A stretch of 64,000 nucleotides of DNA from Phycisphaerae bacterium (GTDB lineage Bacteria > Planctomycetota > Phycisphaerae > FEN-1346 > JAACEH01), in contig JAAYDY010000101.1 of NCBI GenBank assembly GCA_012729015.1, forward strand, positions 186,001 through 250,000, read 5' to 3'. The first letter of the stretch is position 1; each line of letters begins with the position of its first letter. Shown here piece after piece: positions 8,252-18,944 of this stretch. Both the position numbers and the translations under genes were made by a program. The notes under the pieces were generated by a model. The model saw nothing but the letters and a program-made list of their open reading frames with translations, was not told the origin of the DNA and ran no database searches.

Positions 8252-9334
8252 TCAGGGACTGTCCTTGTTTGCGGCTCGGGCGTCGTCGCGAGGATCGGTC
8301 GCCTGCGGCGGTGGCGCGTCTGGAACGTCGGGCCGTTCGGCGGTTGGCTCGGTCGCCTCGGCCTGTCGCAGGCGCCGGTCCAGCGTCTGGACCAGTTTCT
8401 CCCAGACGGCCTGGTCGCCGAGTCGGCTCCAGGTGCGGCCTGCTTCGGCGAAGAGTTCGTCGCGCCGGCGGCGCTGCCGCTCGACCAGGTGATCCAGGCC
8501 CGGCCGCAGCCTTGCGAACGGCCGCGTGTGGCCGAAGTACTCCTCGGTGTGTTCCTGCTCCTCACGGATGAACGTGTCGAGCTGCTCCATCCAGACGTCG
8601 CAATCGTGCAGGTCGCCAAGGGCGGTCTGCAACTGCCTGGCGGCGTCGATCTGCGGCTTCAGGCCCGAGGGGTATGCTGCGGCGAACGCCTCCATGGCAT
8701 ACCGGAGCCTCTTGGCGGCGATGCGCATGGCGTGGTGGCGGGCCACGTCGCGTGGGTTCCACAGGCAGTCCCTGTAGCCGAGCAACGTCTGCAAGGCGGC
8801 GAGCATCTGCCGGGATCCTTCGGCGAACACCGTGCGGCTGCGGACGTCGGCGCCGCGGCGAATCCGGGCGGGTCCGAGGTCGGCCAGCGACTGCCGCATC
8901 TGGTCCATCGTGCCGCTGCGCTCGAATCGCTTGACGGCGGCCAGGAGGTCGTCCTGCCGACGGTCGCGCTGCTGCCGGAGGCGCAGGCCGAGCCGCTCGA
9001 TGCCGGGGCGCAGGCGTCGGTCGTCGGTGGCGGCGAGGAGGTCGTCGAGTTGTGCGATCTGAACGTCACGGTCCCGGGCCTCGCCGAGGGTCCGCAGGAG
9101 CCGTCGCAACTGGCGTCGCCAGCGACGGGCCGGTTTGGCGGGGAAGCACGGTGCGAACACCCTGATCGCCACGCGCAGCCGTCGTCCGGCCACGCGAGCC
9201 TGGTGTACGCACTCGCCGCGCGACCCGTTGCGGACAGCTCTCAGGTGTTTGGGCAGCGCGGCGAGTTGCCGCGCCGCGTAGGCGGCGGCCAGATGCCGAT
9301 AGCTTGTGTCTGGCGCATTGCTCATCGACCGCAT
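8252..9334 (-). CDS. CHAD domain protein
   Basis: This arginine-, histidine- and lysine-rich alpha-helical protein of about 360 residues contains two CHAD repeats. The first carries VHQARVAGRRLRVAIRVF and the second HAMRIAAKRLRYAMEAF. Each has the conserved basic helix that lines the anionic-ligand channel. CHAD domains bind inorganic polyphosphate and are found on polyphosphate granules. Immediate linkage to ppx and ppk1 supports that role here. The start is uncertain: ATG codons at 9334 and 9325 both fit, and an upstream extension to 9391 is open but lacks a ribosome-binding site. Confidence 0.9.
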   Translation of the reverse strand: MRSMSNAPDTSYRHLAAAYAARQLAALPKHLRAVRNGSRGECVHQARVAGRRLRVAIRVFAPCFPAKPARRWRRQLRRLLRTLGEARDRDVQIAQLDDLLAATDDRRLRPGIERLGLRLRQQRDRRQDDLLAAVKRFERSGTMDQMRQSLADLGPARIRRGADVRSRTVFAEGSRQMLAALQTLLGYRDCLWNPRDVARHHAMRIAAKRLRYAMEAFAAAYPSGLKPQIDAARQLQTALGDLHDCDVWMEQLDTFIREEQEHTEEYFGHTRPFARLRPGLDHLVERQRRRRDELFAEAGRTWSRLGDQAVWEKLVQTLDRRLRQAEATEPTAERPDVPDAPPPQATDPRDDARAANKDSP

Positions 9335-9448
9335 GACTCGATCCAGCCGGCGAAGGCCCGGAAAATGACCGTACCACAGAAACCGAGCCAAGTAAAGTTA
9401 GGACTCGCCGGCAGTCGGGCGATGCAGGTGTGACGGACGGGCGGTGGC

Positions 9449-9991
<543 letters not shown>

Positions 9992-9995
9992 CGCG

Positions 9996-12386
9996 TTACT
10001 CCTTGATCGCGACCACGGTAACGGCGATGCCGCCCTCGGTCTCGTTGCCCGCGCGGAACGACGCCACCAGCGGATGGCCGCGCAGGTGCTCGTGAACGCC
10101 TTTCATGAGTGCCCCGGTGCCGCGGCCGTGGATGATCGTGACACGACCGTAGTCGGCCACGGCCGCATGGTCCAGGAAGCGATCCACTTCGCCCAGGGCC
10201 TCGGCCACGCGGTGACCGATGATGTTCAGCTCGATCGCGGTCTCGGCGGTTGCCCGCACCTTGGCCTGGGCCACCGTCCGCCGGCCCTCGCTCTCATCGG
10301 CTGCGGCGTCGGGTTGCGACAAGTCGCCGGCGCCGACCTCGACCGCCAGGCCGCGCACGTTCACGGTGACGCGGTTGCCGCGACGGTTGACCGACTCGAC
10401 CACGCCCTCGGCCCGCAGCGTTTCGACATAGACTTTCGATCCCTTGGCCAGTTGGGCGGCGTCGAGCCTCGGGCGCTGTCGCTCGTGCGAGGCCTGGGCT
10501 CCCTGAGCCAGTCCGGCCTTCTTGCGGCGGAGTTTCTCGCGAAGTTGCTCGACCTCCCGGGGCGGCGCGTCGGCCTGCTGCCGCGCCTGGCGGACCACGT
10601 CCTGCATTTCGCGCTTTGTGTTGTCCACGATGCCGGACGCCTGGCGATAGGCTTCGCGGAGCAGGGACTTGCGTTCCTTGCGGGCCTCGGCCAACTCGCT
10701 CTGAAGCTTCTCCCGGTCGGCCTGGGCCGTCTGGCGTTCGCGCTGGGCGGTGGCCAGTTCGTCGTGCAATCGGCGCCGGTCTTCGCTGATGCGCGTCAGG
10801 AGTTGTTCGAGGTTCACGTGCTCGTCCGAGAGCATCGCGCGGGCGCGGCCGAGAACGGTCCGGGGCAGGCCGAGGCGCTCGGCAATGGTCAGTGCGTGGC
10901 TCGCCCCGGGTTCGCCTTGAACGAGCCGATAGGTCGGCCGCAGGCTCTCGGTGTCGAATTCCATGGCGGCGTTCTGCATGCGGTCGTGATCGTGGCAGAA
11001 GATCTTGACCTCGCGCAGGTGGGTGGTGACGAGGGTGGTGGCCCGGCGCTCGGCCAGTTCCTGGAGCACGGCGCAGGCCAGTGCGCCGCCCTCGGCCGGA
11101 TCGGTGCCGCTGCCCAGCTCGTCCAGCAGGACGAGCGACCGGTCGGTTGCCTGCCGCAGGACGCCGATGATCTGCGACATGTGGCTGGAGAAGGTCGAGA
11201 GCGACTGCTCGATGGACTGCTCGTCGCCGATGTCCACGAGGACGCGGTCGAAGACGGGCAGCCTCGCCCGCCGGGCCGGCACGTGCAGCCCTGCCTGGGC
11301 CATCAAGGCCAGCAGTCCGACGGTCTTCAGGGCCACGGTTTTGCCGCCGGTGTTGCTGCCGGTGACGGCCAGCACGCGGATGTCGCCGGGCATGCGCAGC
11401 GTCAGGGGCACGAGATCGGCCTGGCGGCCCTCGGCGGCCAGGGCGGGTTCGAGGACCGGGTGGCGGGCCTCGATGATCTCCAGCGGTTCGCCCTCGGCGG
11501 CCACGTCGGCGGGCGTCATGTGCCGCGACCGGGCGAACATCGCCGCTGCGCGCAGCAGGTCGAGCCGCGACAGAATGGTGAAGGAGTTCCGCAGATCGTC
11601 GAGCCATGGCCGCAGCGAGCGGGTGAGGTCCACGAGGATGCGCCGCACCTCGGTTTCTTCCTCGGCGGCGAGGTTCTGCAACTCGTTGCCCAGTTCGATG
11701 GTGGCCGAGGGTTCGACGTAGAACGTCTGGCCGGTGTGGGATCGGTCGTGAACGAGGCCGCCGACGGTGGTCCACTGGTTGGCCTTCAGTTGCAGGACGA
11801 GGCGGCCGCCGCGGCGGCTCGGGTGGTCGCTGGCCAGGGCATCGCGGATGCCGGGTTGGCGGACCAGGGATTCCAGGCGGCTCTCGATGCGGTTGCTGGT
11901 GGTGCGTATGCGGCGGCGGATATCGCGCAGCTCGGGCGATGCGTCGTCGTTGATTGAGCCGTCGTCGGTGATGGCGCGGGCAAGCAGGCGGCGGATGTCG
12001 GCCAGCTCGATGAGCGGCTCGGCGATTTCGGCCGACAGCGGCGCCTCGTCGCGATGCGCTCGCATGAACCGTCGTACGGCTTCCGAGCAATCCAGCAGCA
12101 TGAGCACCTGGAGCAACTCGATGCCGGTCAGGTGGCTGTCCTCGATGCGGGCCCGCTGGAGGCACTCGGTCGGGTCGTTCATCGGCAGGAGGTTGAAGTC
12201 CTTGTCGCGGTCCATCAGTGCGACAAGCTCGGTGGTGGCATCGCGTCGCCGCTCGAAGGTCCAGCGGTCGTCGGTGGGCGTCAGGTCGCGCTCCAGGGCG
12301 GCACGGGTGGCCTCCAGGACGCAGCGCGAGGCGATCTGCTGCCGTATCTTGTGGAATTCCAGAAGTGCGAGGGTGTGCGCGTTCAT
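9996..12386 (-). CDS. mutS2: MutS2 family ATPase/endonuclease
   Basis: The 796-residue protein has the MutS2 architecture. A MutS-like core and clamp region precede an ABC-type ATPase with Walker A GSNTGGKT at 343-350 and a DELGSGTDP signature near 420. A long charged coiled coil follows, and a C-terminal Smr domain carries HGRGTG near its end. MutS2 acts on branched DNA and, in Bacillus, on collided ribosomes, splitting them for rescue. That second role makes the adjacent GGQ release-factor-like gene notable. GGAGAG stands directly before the ATG at 12386. The Smr LDLRG-type motif is altered to LNIIGH, which may weaken nuclease activity. Confidence 0.94.
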   Translation of the reverse strand: MNAHTLALLEFHKIRQQIASRCVLEATRAALERDLTPTDDRWTFERRRDATTELVALMDRDKDFNLLPMNDPTECLQRARIEDSHLTGIELLQVLMLLDCSEAVRRFMRAHRDEAPLSAEIAEPLIELADIRRLLARAITDDGSINDDASPELRDIRRRIRTTSNRIESRLESLVRQPGIRDALASDHPSRRGGRLVLQLKANQWTTVGGLVHDRSHTGQTFYVEPSATIELGNELQNLAAEEETEVRRILVDLTRSLRPWLDDLRNSFTILSRLDLLRAAAMFARSRHMTPADVAAEGEPLEIIEARHPVLEPALAAEGRQADLVPLTLRMPGDIRVLAVTGSNTGGKTVALKTVGLLALMAQAGLHVPARRARLPVFDRVLVDIGDEQSIEQSLSTFSSHMSQIIGVLRQATDRSLVLLDELGSGTDPAEGGALACAVLQELAERRATTLVTTHLREVKIFCHDHDRMQNAAMEFDTESLRPTYRLVQGEPGASHALTIAERLGLPRTVLGRARAMLSDEHVNLEQLLTRISEDRRRLHDELATAQRERQTAQADREKLQSELAEARKERKSLLREAYRQASGIVDNTKREMQDVVRQARQQADAPPREVEQLREKLRRKKAGLAQGAQASHERQRPRLDAAQLAKGSKVYVETLRAEGVVESVNRRGNRVTVNVRGLAVEVGAGDLSQPDAAADESEGRRTVAQAKVRATAETAIELNIIGHRVAEALGEVDRFLDHAAVADYGRVTIIHGRGTGALMKGVHEHLRGHPLVASFRAGNETEGGIAVTVVAIKE

Positions 12387-12488
12387 CCGACTCTCCGACT
12401 CGTTGAGGGCATTCTATCGTCGGCGGGCGTGAAATCCAAGCGGTTCGTGGCCGCGGATCGGCGGCGGCGCAACTGGTAGAATTGATCA

Positions 12489-12517
12489 TTGCCACCCATG
12501 GCCGACGGTCCTACAAT
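12489..12517 (+). promoter_or_regulatory. Putative ackA promoter
   Basis: TTGCCA and TACAAT are separated by exactly 17 bp, ending 72 bp before the acetate kinase start. This is a good match to a housekeeping sigma-70 type promoter. Confidence 0.6.
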
Positions 12518-12589
12518 GCGCGTCTTCGGGCCGCACGCCGATGCGGGCAGGGGGCCATGGTCGATTCAGGTGAGGAAGGCAGGCCGTTC

Positions 12590-13789
12590 ATGAAGGTTCT
12601 GGTCATCAATGCCGGCAGCAGCAGCATCAAGTACCAGTTGTTCAGCATGACGACCGAAACCGTCATCGCCAAGGGGCTCGTCGAGCGGATCGGCGAGTCC
12701 GGGAGCCGTCTGGTTCAGAGCGCCAACGGCGGCAAGAAGGAAGTGGCCGCCCCGATCGCCGACCATGGTGCGGCGTTCAAGCTGATCGTGGACACGCTGC
12801 TGGGCAACGGCGGCGCGATCCGTTCGGCCGCGGAGATTCAGGCGGTGGGCCACCGCGTGGTCCACGGGGGCGAAAGCTTCACCGGCAGCGTCCTCATCAC
12901 CGGGAGCGTGCTTGAGGCGATTCGGGCCTGCATTCCGCTGGCGCCGCTGCACAACCCGCCGAACCTCACGGGCATCGAGGCCGCGCAGAAGCTTCTGCCC
13001 TCCGTGCCGCACGTGGCGGTGTTCGACACCGCGTTTCACCAGACGATGCCGCAGGTGGCCTACGTCTACGCGATTCCTTACGCCCTGTACGCCCAGGATC
13101 ACATCCGCCGCTACGGATTCCACGGGACGAGCCATCGGTATGTGGCGGAGCGGGCGGCCGAGATCATGGGCTTGCCGGCGGAGCGGTTCAACGCCATCAC
13201 CTGCCACCTGGGCAACGGGTGCTCAATGGCGGCCATTCGCGGCGGCAAGTGCGTGGACACGTCCATGGGCCTGACACCGCTGGAGGGTCTGGTCATGGGC
13301 ACGCGGTCGGGCGACCTGGACCCGGCGATCATCTTCCATCTGGCCGACGTCAAGGGCATGAGCTTCAAAGAGATCAACGCGATGCTGAACAAGGCCAGCG
13401 GCCTGATCGGCATTTCGGGCGTGTCCAACGACATGCGAAGCCTGGTCGAGGCCGCTGCGGCGGGCAACAAGCAGGCGGACCTGGCCATCGACGTGTTCGC
13501 TTACCGGATCCGCAAGTACATCGGCTCGTACATGGCGGTCCTGGGACGCACCGATGCGGTAATCCTGACGGGCGGCATCGGCGAGAACAGCGAGGCAGTC
13601 CGCGACCGCATCCTGCGCGACCTGGACGGCATCGGCATCCGCTACGACGCCTCGAAGAACGCTGGGTCGCGAGGCAAGGAAGTCGCCCTGACGACCGACG
13701 ACAGCCCGATTCGCGTCCTCGTGGTGCCGACGAACGAGGAGCTCGTCATCGCCCGCGACACGGCGATGATCGCGCAGCAGAGTGCCTGA
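12590..13789 (+). CDS. ackA: Acetate kinase
   Basis: The 399-residue product is the standard length of AckA, which converts acetyl phosphate and ADP to acetate and ATP. The N-terminal NAGSSSIK signature (near residue 6) and the second signature GFHGTSHRYV around 180 are both present, as is GTRSGDLDP. The start at 12590 is chosen because homologues begin MKVLVINAGSSS and GAGGAAGG lies upstream. Frame upstream of it overlaps the promoter. No phosphotransacetylase gene is adjacent, so the source of acetyl phosphate is elsewhere. The gene suggests fermentative acetate formation. Confidence 0.97.
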   Translation: MKVLVINAGSSSIKYQLFSMTTETVIAKGLVERIGESGSRLVQSANGGKKEVAAPIADHGAAFKLIVDTLLGNGGAIRSAAEIQAVGHRVVHGGESFTGSVLITGSVLEAIRACIPLAPLHNPPNLTGIEAAQKLLPSVPHVAVFDTAFHQTMPQVAYVYAIPYALYAQDHIRRYGFHGTSHRYVAERAAEIMGLPAERFNAITCHLGNGCSMAAIRGGKCVDTSMGLTPLEGLVMGTRSGDLDPAIIFHLADVKGMSFKEINAMLNKASGLIGISGVSNDMRSLVEAAAAGNKQADLAIDVFAYRIRKYIGSYMAVLGRTDAVILTGGIGENSEAVRDRILRDLDGIGIRYDASKNAGSRGKEVALTTDDSPIRVLVVPTNEELVIARDTAMIAQQSA

Positions 13790-13868
13790 TCTGTCTGGCA
13801 TCATGAATGCACAGAAGGCGTGTCGCTATCGACTGGTTGCTCAGCGCGTGTCCGGATCAGTCGGGTGG

Positions 13869-14774
13869 CTACGGCACGGCGGGCCCCGCCAGGCATCCCT
13901 CGAAGAACTCCAGTAACTCTTTCTCGTACGTGTCGCCGAAGCGCGAGCCGCCGATGGCCTCGACGTGGCGGCCGCCGGGGACCTCGATGAAACGCTTCGG
14001 CTGTCCGGCCTGCTCGTAGAGGCGTTTGCCCTGGCTGAAGGCCACGATCTCGTCGTCGGTGCCGTGCATGACCAGCAGCGGCACGGGCGCGATGCCGTCC
14101 AGCGACTTCGACGGGCTGTGGTCGTCGGTGACGAGCCATCGCGACAGCGGCCATTGCAGAACCCATAGCAGCCAGCTCTCGGCGAGTTTGGCCTGGGCTA
14201 CTTCCTGGTACGAGTAGAAGGTGCTCTCGACGGCGATGCCGCGGACCTGCCGCGGATCGTTCTCGCCCAGGGCGGCCAGGAGGCACGCGCCGCCGAGGCT
14301 CTGGCCGAACCCCACCACGCGGTCGGGCTCCACGTCGGGCCGGCTCCGCAGATACGCCAGGGCGGCGGCCGTGTCGAGCACGGTTCCCTCACGTGTGGGC
14401 GTGCCCTCGCTCTTGCCGTAGCCGCGATAGTCGAACAGGAACAGGTTGTACCCGCGTCGAGGCAGCCACGAGACGAATCCGTAGTGGGCCGTGAGGTTCT
14501 GGGCGTTGCCGTGACAGTAGAAGACGGTGCCGCGGGCCGGTCCGGGCTGGGCCGGGATGAACCATCCGCAGAGCTTCGTGCCGTCGCTGCTGGGGAAGAA
14601 GACTTCCTCGTGTGAAAAGCCCTCGCGCGAGGGCTCGTTGTAGACGAGGGCGTTGGGCCAGTAGAGCAGGGCATTGCCCGAACCGCAGCCGCCGATGCCG
14701 AGCGTCACGAGCACGACGGCCCAGACCGTGAGCCTCACGATGCGCCTCCTGCGGCGTTGGGTGCGATGGTCCAT
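13869..14774 (-). CDS. Lipoprotein alpha/beta hydrolase
   Basis: The 301-residue protein has a basic N-terminus, a hydrophobic helix and a lipobox-like IGGC (C30), so it is probably an exported lipoprotein. The hydrolase fold follows with an oxyanion segment YCHGNAQN, the nucleophile elbow GFGQSLGG (S159), an aspartate in HGTDDEIV and a histidine in GGRHVE near residue 270. It resembles the ABHD12/13/17-like serine hydrolases (acylprotein thioesterase or lipase type). The substrate is unknown. AGGAAG precedes the ATG at 14774. It lies downstream of the GH2 gene's promoter-proximal neighbour only by strand, and converges with ackA. Confidence 0.87.
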   Translation of the reverse strand: MDHRTQRRRRRIVRLTVWAVVLVTLGIGGCGSGNALLYWPNALVYNEPSREGFSHEEVFFPSSDGTKLCGWFIPAQPGPARGTVFYCHGNAQNLTAHYGFVSWLPRRGYNLFLFDYRGYGKSEGTPTREGTVLDTAAALAYLRSRPDVEPDRVVGFGQSLGGACLLAALGENDPRQVRGIAVESTFYSYQEVAQAKLAESWLLWVLQWPLSRWLVTDDHSPSKSLDGIAPVPLLVMHGTDDEIVAFSQGKRLYEQAGQPKRFIEVPGGRHVEAIGGSRFGDTYEKELLEFFEGCLAGPAVP

Positions 14775-14844
14775 GGAAGCTTCCTGGAAAAAGCGGCGGG
14801 GGCGGGACGAATGCCCGCCCCCGCGTGATGTCGAGCATGCGCCC

Positions 14845-17748
14845 TTAGAGCTTGTCGATGCAACGGCTGAGCATCTTCGCCTCGCCGCCCTTCTTGACGA
14901 GCGACGCGGTGTAACGGATCAGGTTGGCCAGCAGTCGCCGTGCCACCGGATGGGTCGCGGCCTCCTGGGCCAGGGTCAGCTGGCAGAAGACCAGGTGCCC
15001 GCGGCCGACCGGGACCACGTTGATGAACGACCCGTGCTGGTAGACCTCGGGGCCGGTCCACATGTGGGCGCAGACGGTGCCGCACATGCTCGTGCCGCCG
15101 GCGGCCGCCACGTCATCGGCGTTGGCGCTGGGGTTGGCCCGGCCGGAGAACACGTCGGCGAACTCGTAGTCCATCAGGCCGTTGCTGGTCGGCAGGCCGT
15201 CCCAGATGGGCGAGGACCGCATGTAGAGCATGTTGCGCATCGGTATGTCAAGCCGGATCAGCGACGGCGTCAGCTTGTCGTAGAGCATGGGCGTCTGGGC
15301 TTCGATCACCAGTCCCGCGCCGCCCAGGGTCACGATGCGTCGCAACTGCTGGCTGTACTCGTTGATGAGGCCCATGTGCTGATGCGGCCGTGGCAGGTAG
15401 ATGCACGGCACGTTCTTGTGCCGGTAGTTGTTGTTCGCCTTGTCCACCTGCGCGATGCCCAGGCCCTGAAGCACCGGACGCAGCGAATCGTCCATGTCGA
15501 ACATGCCGATGCGGTCGCACGGGGCCTCGGCCGGCTCGATGACCGTGAACCGGATGCTGTTGCTCGACAGCAACTTCGATCCGGACCGCAGCTCGGCCTC
15601 CACGGCGTAGCGTCCGGCCTTTGCCGGCGCCTGGATCGCCTCGTCCAGCACCTCCTGGACCCAGCCCTTGGCGCGCACGTCGCCGCTCTTGCTGAATACC
15701 GCGCGGCCGCCGGCGCCGACCACGCGAAGCTTCCACGTATAGTGGACGCCCGTGGTGTTCTCGTTCACGATGCGCAGGTTGATGCCCACGGTGTCGCCCG
15801 GGCCGGCCACGCGCGCGGAGACGTGCGGCACGATGAGCGGCGTCTGGCTGGCGACGGCCATGTCCTTGAACCACCGCCGCGGATTCCGCCAGATGTCGGT
15901 GGCGCCGAAGATTTCGCCCGAGGCGTCGGCCAGCTGCGTGAACACCCAGCCGGAGTTCCGCGGGTTGGCGCGCATGGCCGAGATGATCGCCCGAACGTCC
16001 TCGCAGTGAAGGTCCTGGCTCGCGCGGATCAGCTTGTCCACCGAACCGAAGATCTCGCCGAGGCGACTCGTCTTGAACTGCTCCTTGAGCGATTCGTAGT
16101 AGCTCTTGTGCTGAGCGTAGTCTTCCAGCCCCAGCTTCCGCTCGGCCGGCGTGTAGGTCGAGAGCACCTTCTCGTAGTCGGGCGGGTTCTCGAACGCGCC
16201 GAACTCGCTGATCAGCAGGGCGGGAACGTCCTTCGGGTTGCGGCCGCTCTTGCGCTTGGCGACCGACGAGACGAAATGCTCGCCGTCGGGCTTGAACGCG
16301 TCGCCGCCGCCGTGGGCACGATAGCGCTCCAGGCTGGTCGAGGGCAACGGAATGGCGCAGTAGGCGTGGAGGTCCATCAGCCGTGTCGGCTTCTTCTCGA
16401 ACGGCAGGAAGCACATGACCGTGCTCTCGGCATGCACCGCGCCGAGGCTGCCGCCGGAGTTCGTCACGCACAGGCGCGTCATGTCGTTGTCGCGGCAGGC
16501 GTCGGCCACCGAACGCTCGAACTCGTCGAGTTGGCTCGGTGTGAACGTGCGGTAGTGCGTCGCCTCGTTCAGCAGGCACCACATCACGACGCTCGGGCGG
16601 TTCCGGTCGCGACGGACCAGCTCGCGCACCTCCCGGGTGCACCGGGCGACCGTGTTCTTTGTGTTCTGGATCCAGCCGATGGGCGGCTCTTCCATCAGCA
16701 GGATGCCCAGCTCGTCGGCCAGGTCCAGGTGGATTGGCGGCGGCTTGAGGTGCGCCCGGATGAAGTTCATCCCGTTGTTCTTCAGCAGCATCATTTCCTT
16801 GCGGGCATCGGCCTTCGACGCTGGGAAGACGAGGGTGCGCGGATACACGCCCTGTTGCAGGAAGCCGCGCACGGCGATTCGCTTCCCATTGAGCTTGAAC
16901 ACGCCGTCTTCGGCCGTGAAGAACCGGATGCCGCACGTCACGCTCAGCGCGTCGCACTGGCACGTCGCGTCGCCCACGCTGACCGTCGTCGTGTACAGGA
17001 AGGGGTCGTCGGGCGACCACAGGTGCGGCTTGGCGACCTTGGCCTGGCACCGGACCGTGTTGACGCCCTTGGCGAGCGTCACGGTCTTCTCGATCCGCAC
17101 GCCCGTCTTCTCGTCGCCCGACTTCGGCGCCATGTCAATGACGACCTTGTAGCGGCCGGCCTTGCAGCCGTTGACCAGCGTCACGTCAAACTTCACCGTT
17201 TCGAGGTCGGCCTGCGGCTGGACGAACACGTCGTCCACGTAGAGCGGCTCGGTGACGATGATCTCGACCGGCTGCCAGATGCCGCCGAAGTTGAAATACC
17301 AGCCGGCCTTCCACGTCGGGATGTCCGACTGGCTGAGCGGCGCGCCGCTGCGGAAACCCTGCACTTCGCGACGTCGCGGCGGGTCGATCACGCGCACCAC
17401 CAGCTCGTTCTCTTCACCCGGCTTGGCCACCTTGGTAATGTCGAACACAAACGGCGTGTAGCCGCCCTCGTGCTCGCCGATTCGCCTGCCGTTGAGGAAC
17501 GCCTCGGCGTAGTAGTTGACTGCGCCGAACTTCAGGCGGAGCAGCTTGCCGCCCAGGTTGGCCGGCAGCGTGAACCGGCGGCGGTAGAACCCCTGGCCGT
17601 CGTAGAACGGCCTCGCCTGCTCCCAGACGCCCGGCACCTCGACCGCGTGGGTCTTGCGGGCCTTCTTGAAGCAGTCGGCCTTCAGTGTCTCGTTCTCGTC
17701 GAAGATGACATCCCAGGTTCCGTCGAGCGAAATCGTCCTGCGACTCAC
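14845..17748 (-). CDS. Glycoside hydrolase family 2 protein
   Basis: The 967-residue protein has the GH2 order: jelly-roll sugar-binding domain (about 1-170), immunoglobulin-like domain (about 170-275) and a TIM-barrel catalytic domain (about 275-600). Long C-terminal beta and glutamine-amidotransferase-like regions follow. The acid/base is E395 in LLNEATH, and the likely nucleophile is E515 in LISEFGAF. GH2 members are beta-galactosidases, beta-glucuronidases or beta-mannosidases; specificity cannot be read here. The GTG at 17748 is chosen as start because a perfect AGGAGG lies eight bases upstream. No signal peptide follows from that start, which suggests a cytoplasmic enzyme acting on imported oligosaccharides. 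Confidence 0.9.
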   Translation of the reverse strand: MSRRTISLDGTWDVIFDENETLKADCFKKARKTHAVEVPGVWEQARPFYDGQGFYRRRFTLPANLGGKLLRLKFGAVNYYAEAFLNGRRIGEHEGGYTPFVFDITKVAKPGEENELVVRVIDPPRRREVQGFRSGAPLSQSDIPTWKAGWYFNFGGIWQPVEIIVTEPLYVDDVFVQPQADLETVKFDVTLVNGCKAGRYKVVIDMAPKSGDEKTGVRIEKTVTLAKGVNTVRCQAKVAKPHLWSPDDPFLYTTTVSVGDATCQCDALSVTCGIRFFTAEDGVFKLNGKRIAVRGFLQQGVYPRTLVFPASKADARKEMMLLKNNGMNFIRAHLKPPPIHLDLADELGILLMEEPPIGWIQNTKNTVARCTREVRELVRRDRNRPSVVMWCLLNEATHYRTFTPSQLDEFERSVADACRDNDMTRLCVTNSGGSLGAVHAESTVMCFLPFEKKPTRLMDLHAYCAIPLPSTSLERYRAHGGGDAFKPDGEHFVSSVAKRKSGRNPKDVPALLISEFGAFENPPDYEKVLSTYTPAERKLGLEDYAQHKSYYESLKEQFKTSRLGEIFGSVDKLIRASQDLHCEDVRAIISAMRANPRNSGWVFTQLADASGEIFGATDIWRNPRRWFKDMAVASQTPLIVPHVSARVAGPGDTVGINLRIVNENTTGVHYTWKLRVVGAGGRAVFSKSGDVRAKGWVQEVLDEAIQAPAKAGRYAVEAELRSGSKLLSSNSIRFTVIEPAEAPCDRIGMFDMDDSLRPVLQGLGIAQVDKANNNYRHKNVPCIYLPRPHQHMGLINEYSQQLRRIVTLGGAGLVIEAQTPMLYDKLTPSLIRLDIPMRNMLYMRSSPIWDGLPTSNGLMDYEFADVFSGRANPSANADDVAAAGGTSMCGTVCAHMWTGPEVYQHGSFINVVPVGRGHLVFCQLTLAQEAATHPVARRLLANLIRYTASLVKKGGEAKMLSRCIDKL

Positions 17749-17899
17749 TGCGTGCTCCTCCTGAAATAGACCGGTCCGGGCGGATCGCCGCCTTGCTTCT
17801 TCCACGTCTGGGCCGTATTATCCGAATCTGCGGGGGCCGGTCAAGCCGGATCGGGTCGCTCCGCTTGGCTTTTCTGCCGGAATCCGGGGGCTATTTCGG

Positions 17900-18889
17900 A
17901 TGTCCTTCCAGCGTCACAGAGCGTTCGGCATCGCGGCCCTGGTCCTTTCGATGGTCGGCTGGGGCGTCACGTTCTGCCTCAACCGCTTCCTGCTTCGCCA
18001 CACGCCCGTGGCCGCCGAGCCCTGGTCCGGCCTCAGCCTCACGGTCCTCCGCTTCGCGCTCCTGGTGCCGCTGATTGTGCCCTGGACGGCCGTCATCCTC
18101 TGGCGACGCCGCCGGCACCTGCGACGGGACCTGTTCGGCCTGTGCGGCCTCGGCCTCTTCGGTGTCGTCGGCTATTACCTCCTGGCCAACACCGCCCAGG
18201 TCTACGCCTCGGCCTCCATGAACGCCGTGCTCCACCAGATGACGCCCCTGGTCGCCTTTGTCGGCGGACTCGTGGTCCTCCGCGAACGCCTCACCGCCGC
18301 CAAACTCATCGGCACCGTCCTCGCGCTGGCCGCCGCCGTAGCCTACAGCCTCATCGAGGCCGGCGCCGATTTCCAGGGCGACAACATCCCCCTGGCCGTC
18401 CTGCTGATTTTCCTGACGGCGCTGGACTGGACTGTCTACATGCTCATCGCCAAACGTCTCCTGGCCAGGTGGTCGCCCATCGACGTCTCCGTCGCCGGCA
18501 ATGGCCTCGGCATTGTCCTGCTCATGCTCCTGGCCGCCGCCCTGCGACCGCTCGGGCTGGCCGTCCGCTGGTCCATCCTGGCCGAACTCGGCGCCGTCCA
18601 CTGGGCCGTGATCCTCTACCTGGCGTTCGGTGCGGGGCTGCTCTGCTATATCCTCTACAATGCCGGCCTCCGCACCGTCGAGGCCAGCCGCGCCGCCGTG
18701 TTCACGTACCTTCTCGTCCCGGCTGCGATGGTCTCCGCCCTCTGGCTGCCCGGCGATCTGAAGGAGCCGCTGTCGCTCTGGAAATGCCTCTGCGCCGCGG
18801 GTATCATTGCCGGCGTGGCGATGGTGACCTGGCGGTCGGTGGATGCGCAGACGCCCGGACCGGCTCCGGAGTCTAACCGACAGGGCTGA
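17900..18889 (+). CDS. EamA/DMT family transporter
   Basis: The 329-residue product is almost entirely hydrophobic, with about ten transmembrane helices arranged as two EamA repeats of five. A typical small-residue pattern (GWGVTF) is in helix 1. The family exports metabolites such as amino acids, sugars or nucleotide precursors at the inner membrane; substrate is not predictable. The gene is divergent from GH2 with a 151-bp gap and convergent with the cyclase gene. Confidence 0.88.
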   Translation: MSFQRHRAFGIAALVLSMVGWGVTFCLNRFLLRHTPVAAEPWSGLSLTVLRFALLVPLIVPWTAVILWRRRRHLRRDLFGLCGLGLFGVVGYYLLANTAQVYASASMNAVLHQMTPLVAFVGGLVVLRERLTAAKLIGTVLALAAAVAYSLIEAGADFQGDNIPLAVLLIFLTALDWTVYMLIAKRLLARWSPIDVSVAGNGLGIVLLMLLAAALRPLGLAVRWSILAELGAVHWAVILYLAFGAGLLCYILYNAGLRTVEASRAAVFTYLLVPAAMVSALWLPGDLKEPLSLWKCLCAAGIIAGVAMVTWRSVDAQTPGPAPESNRQG

Positions 18890-18944
18890 GCTGGACACAT
18901 CGACAATGTTCACCCGCTCCGCCGGTGCGATCAGTTCGTTACCG

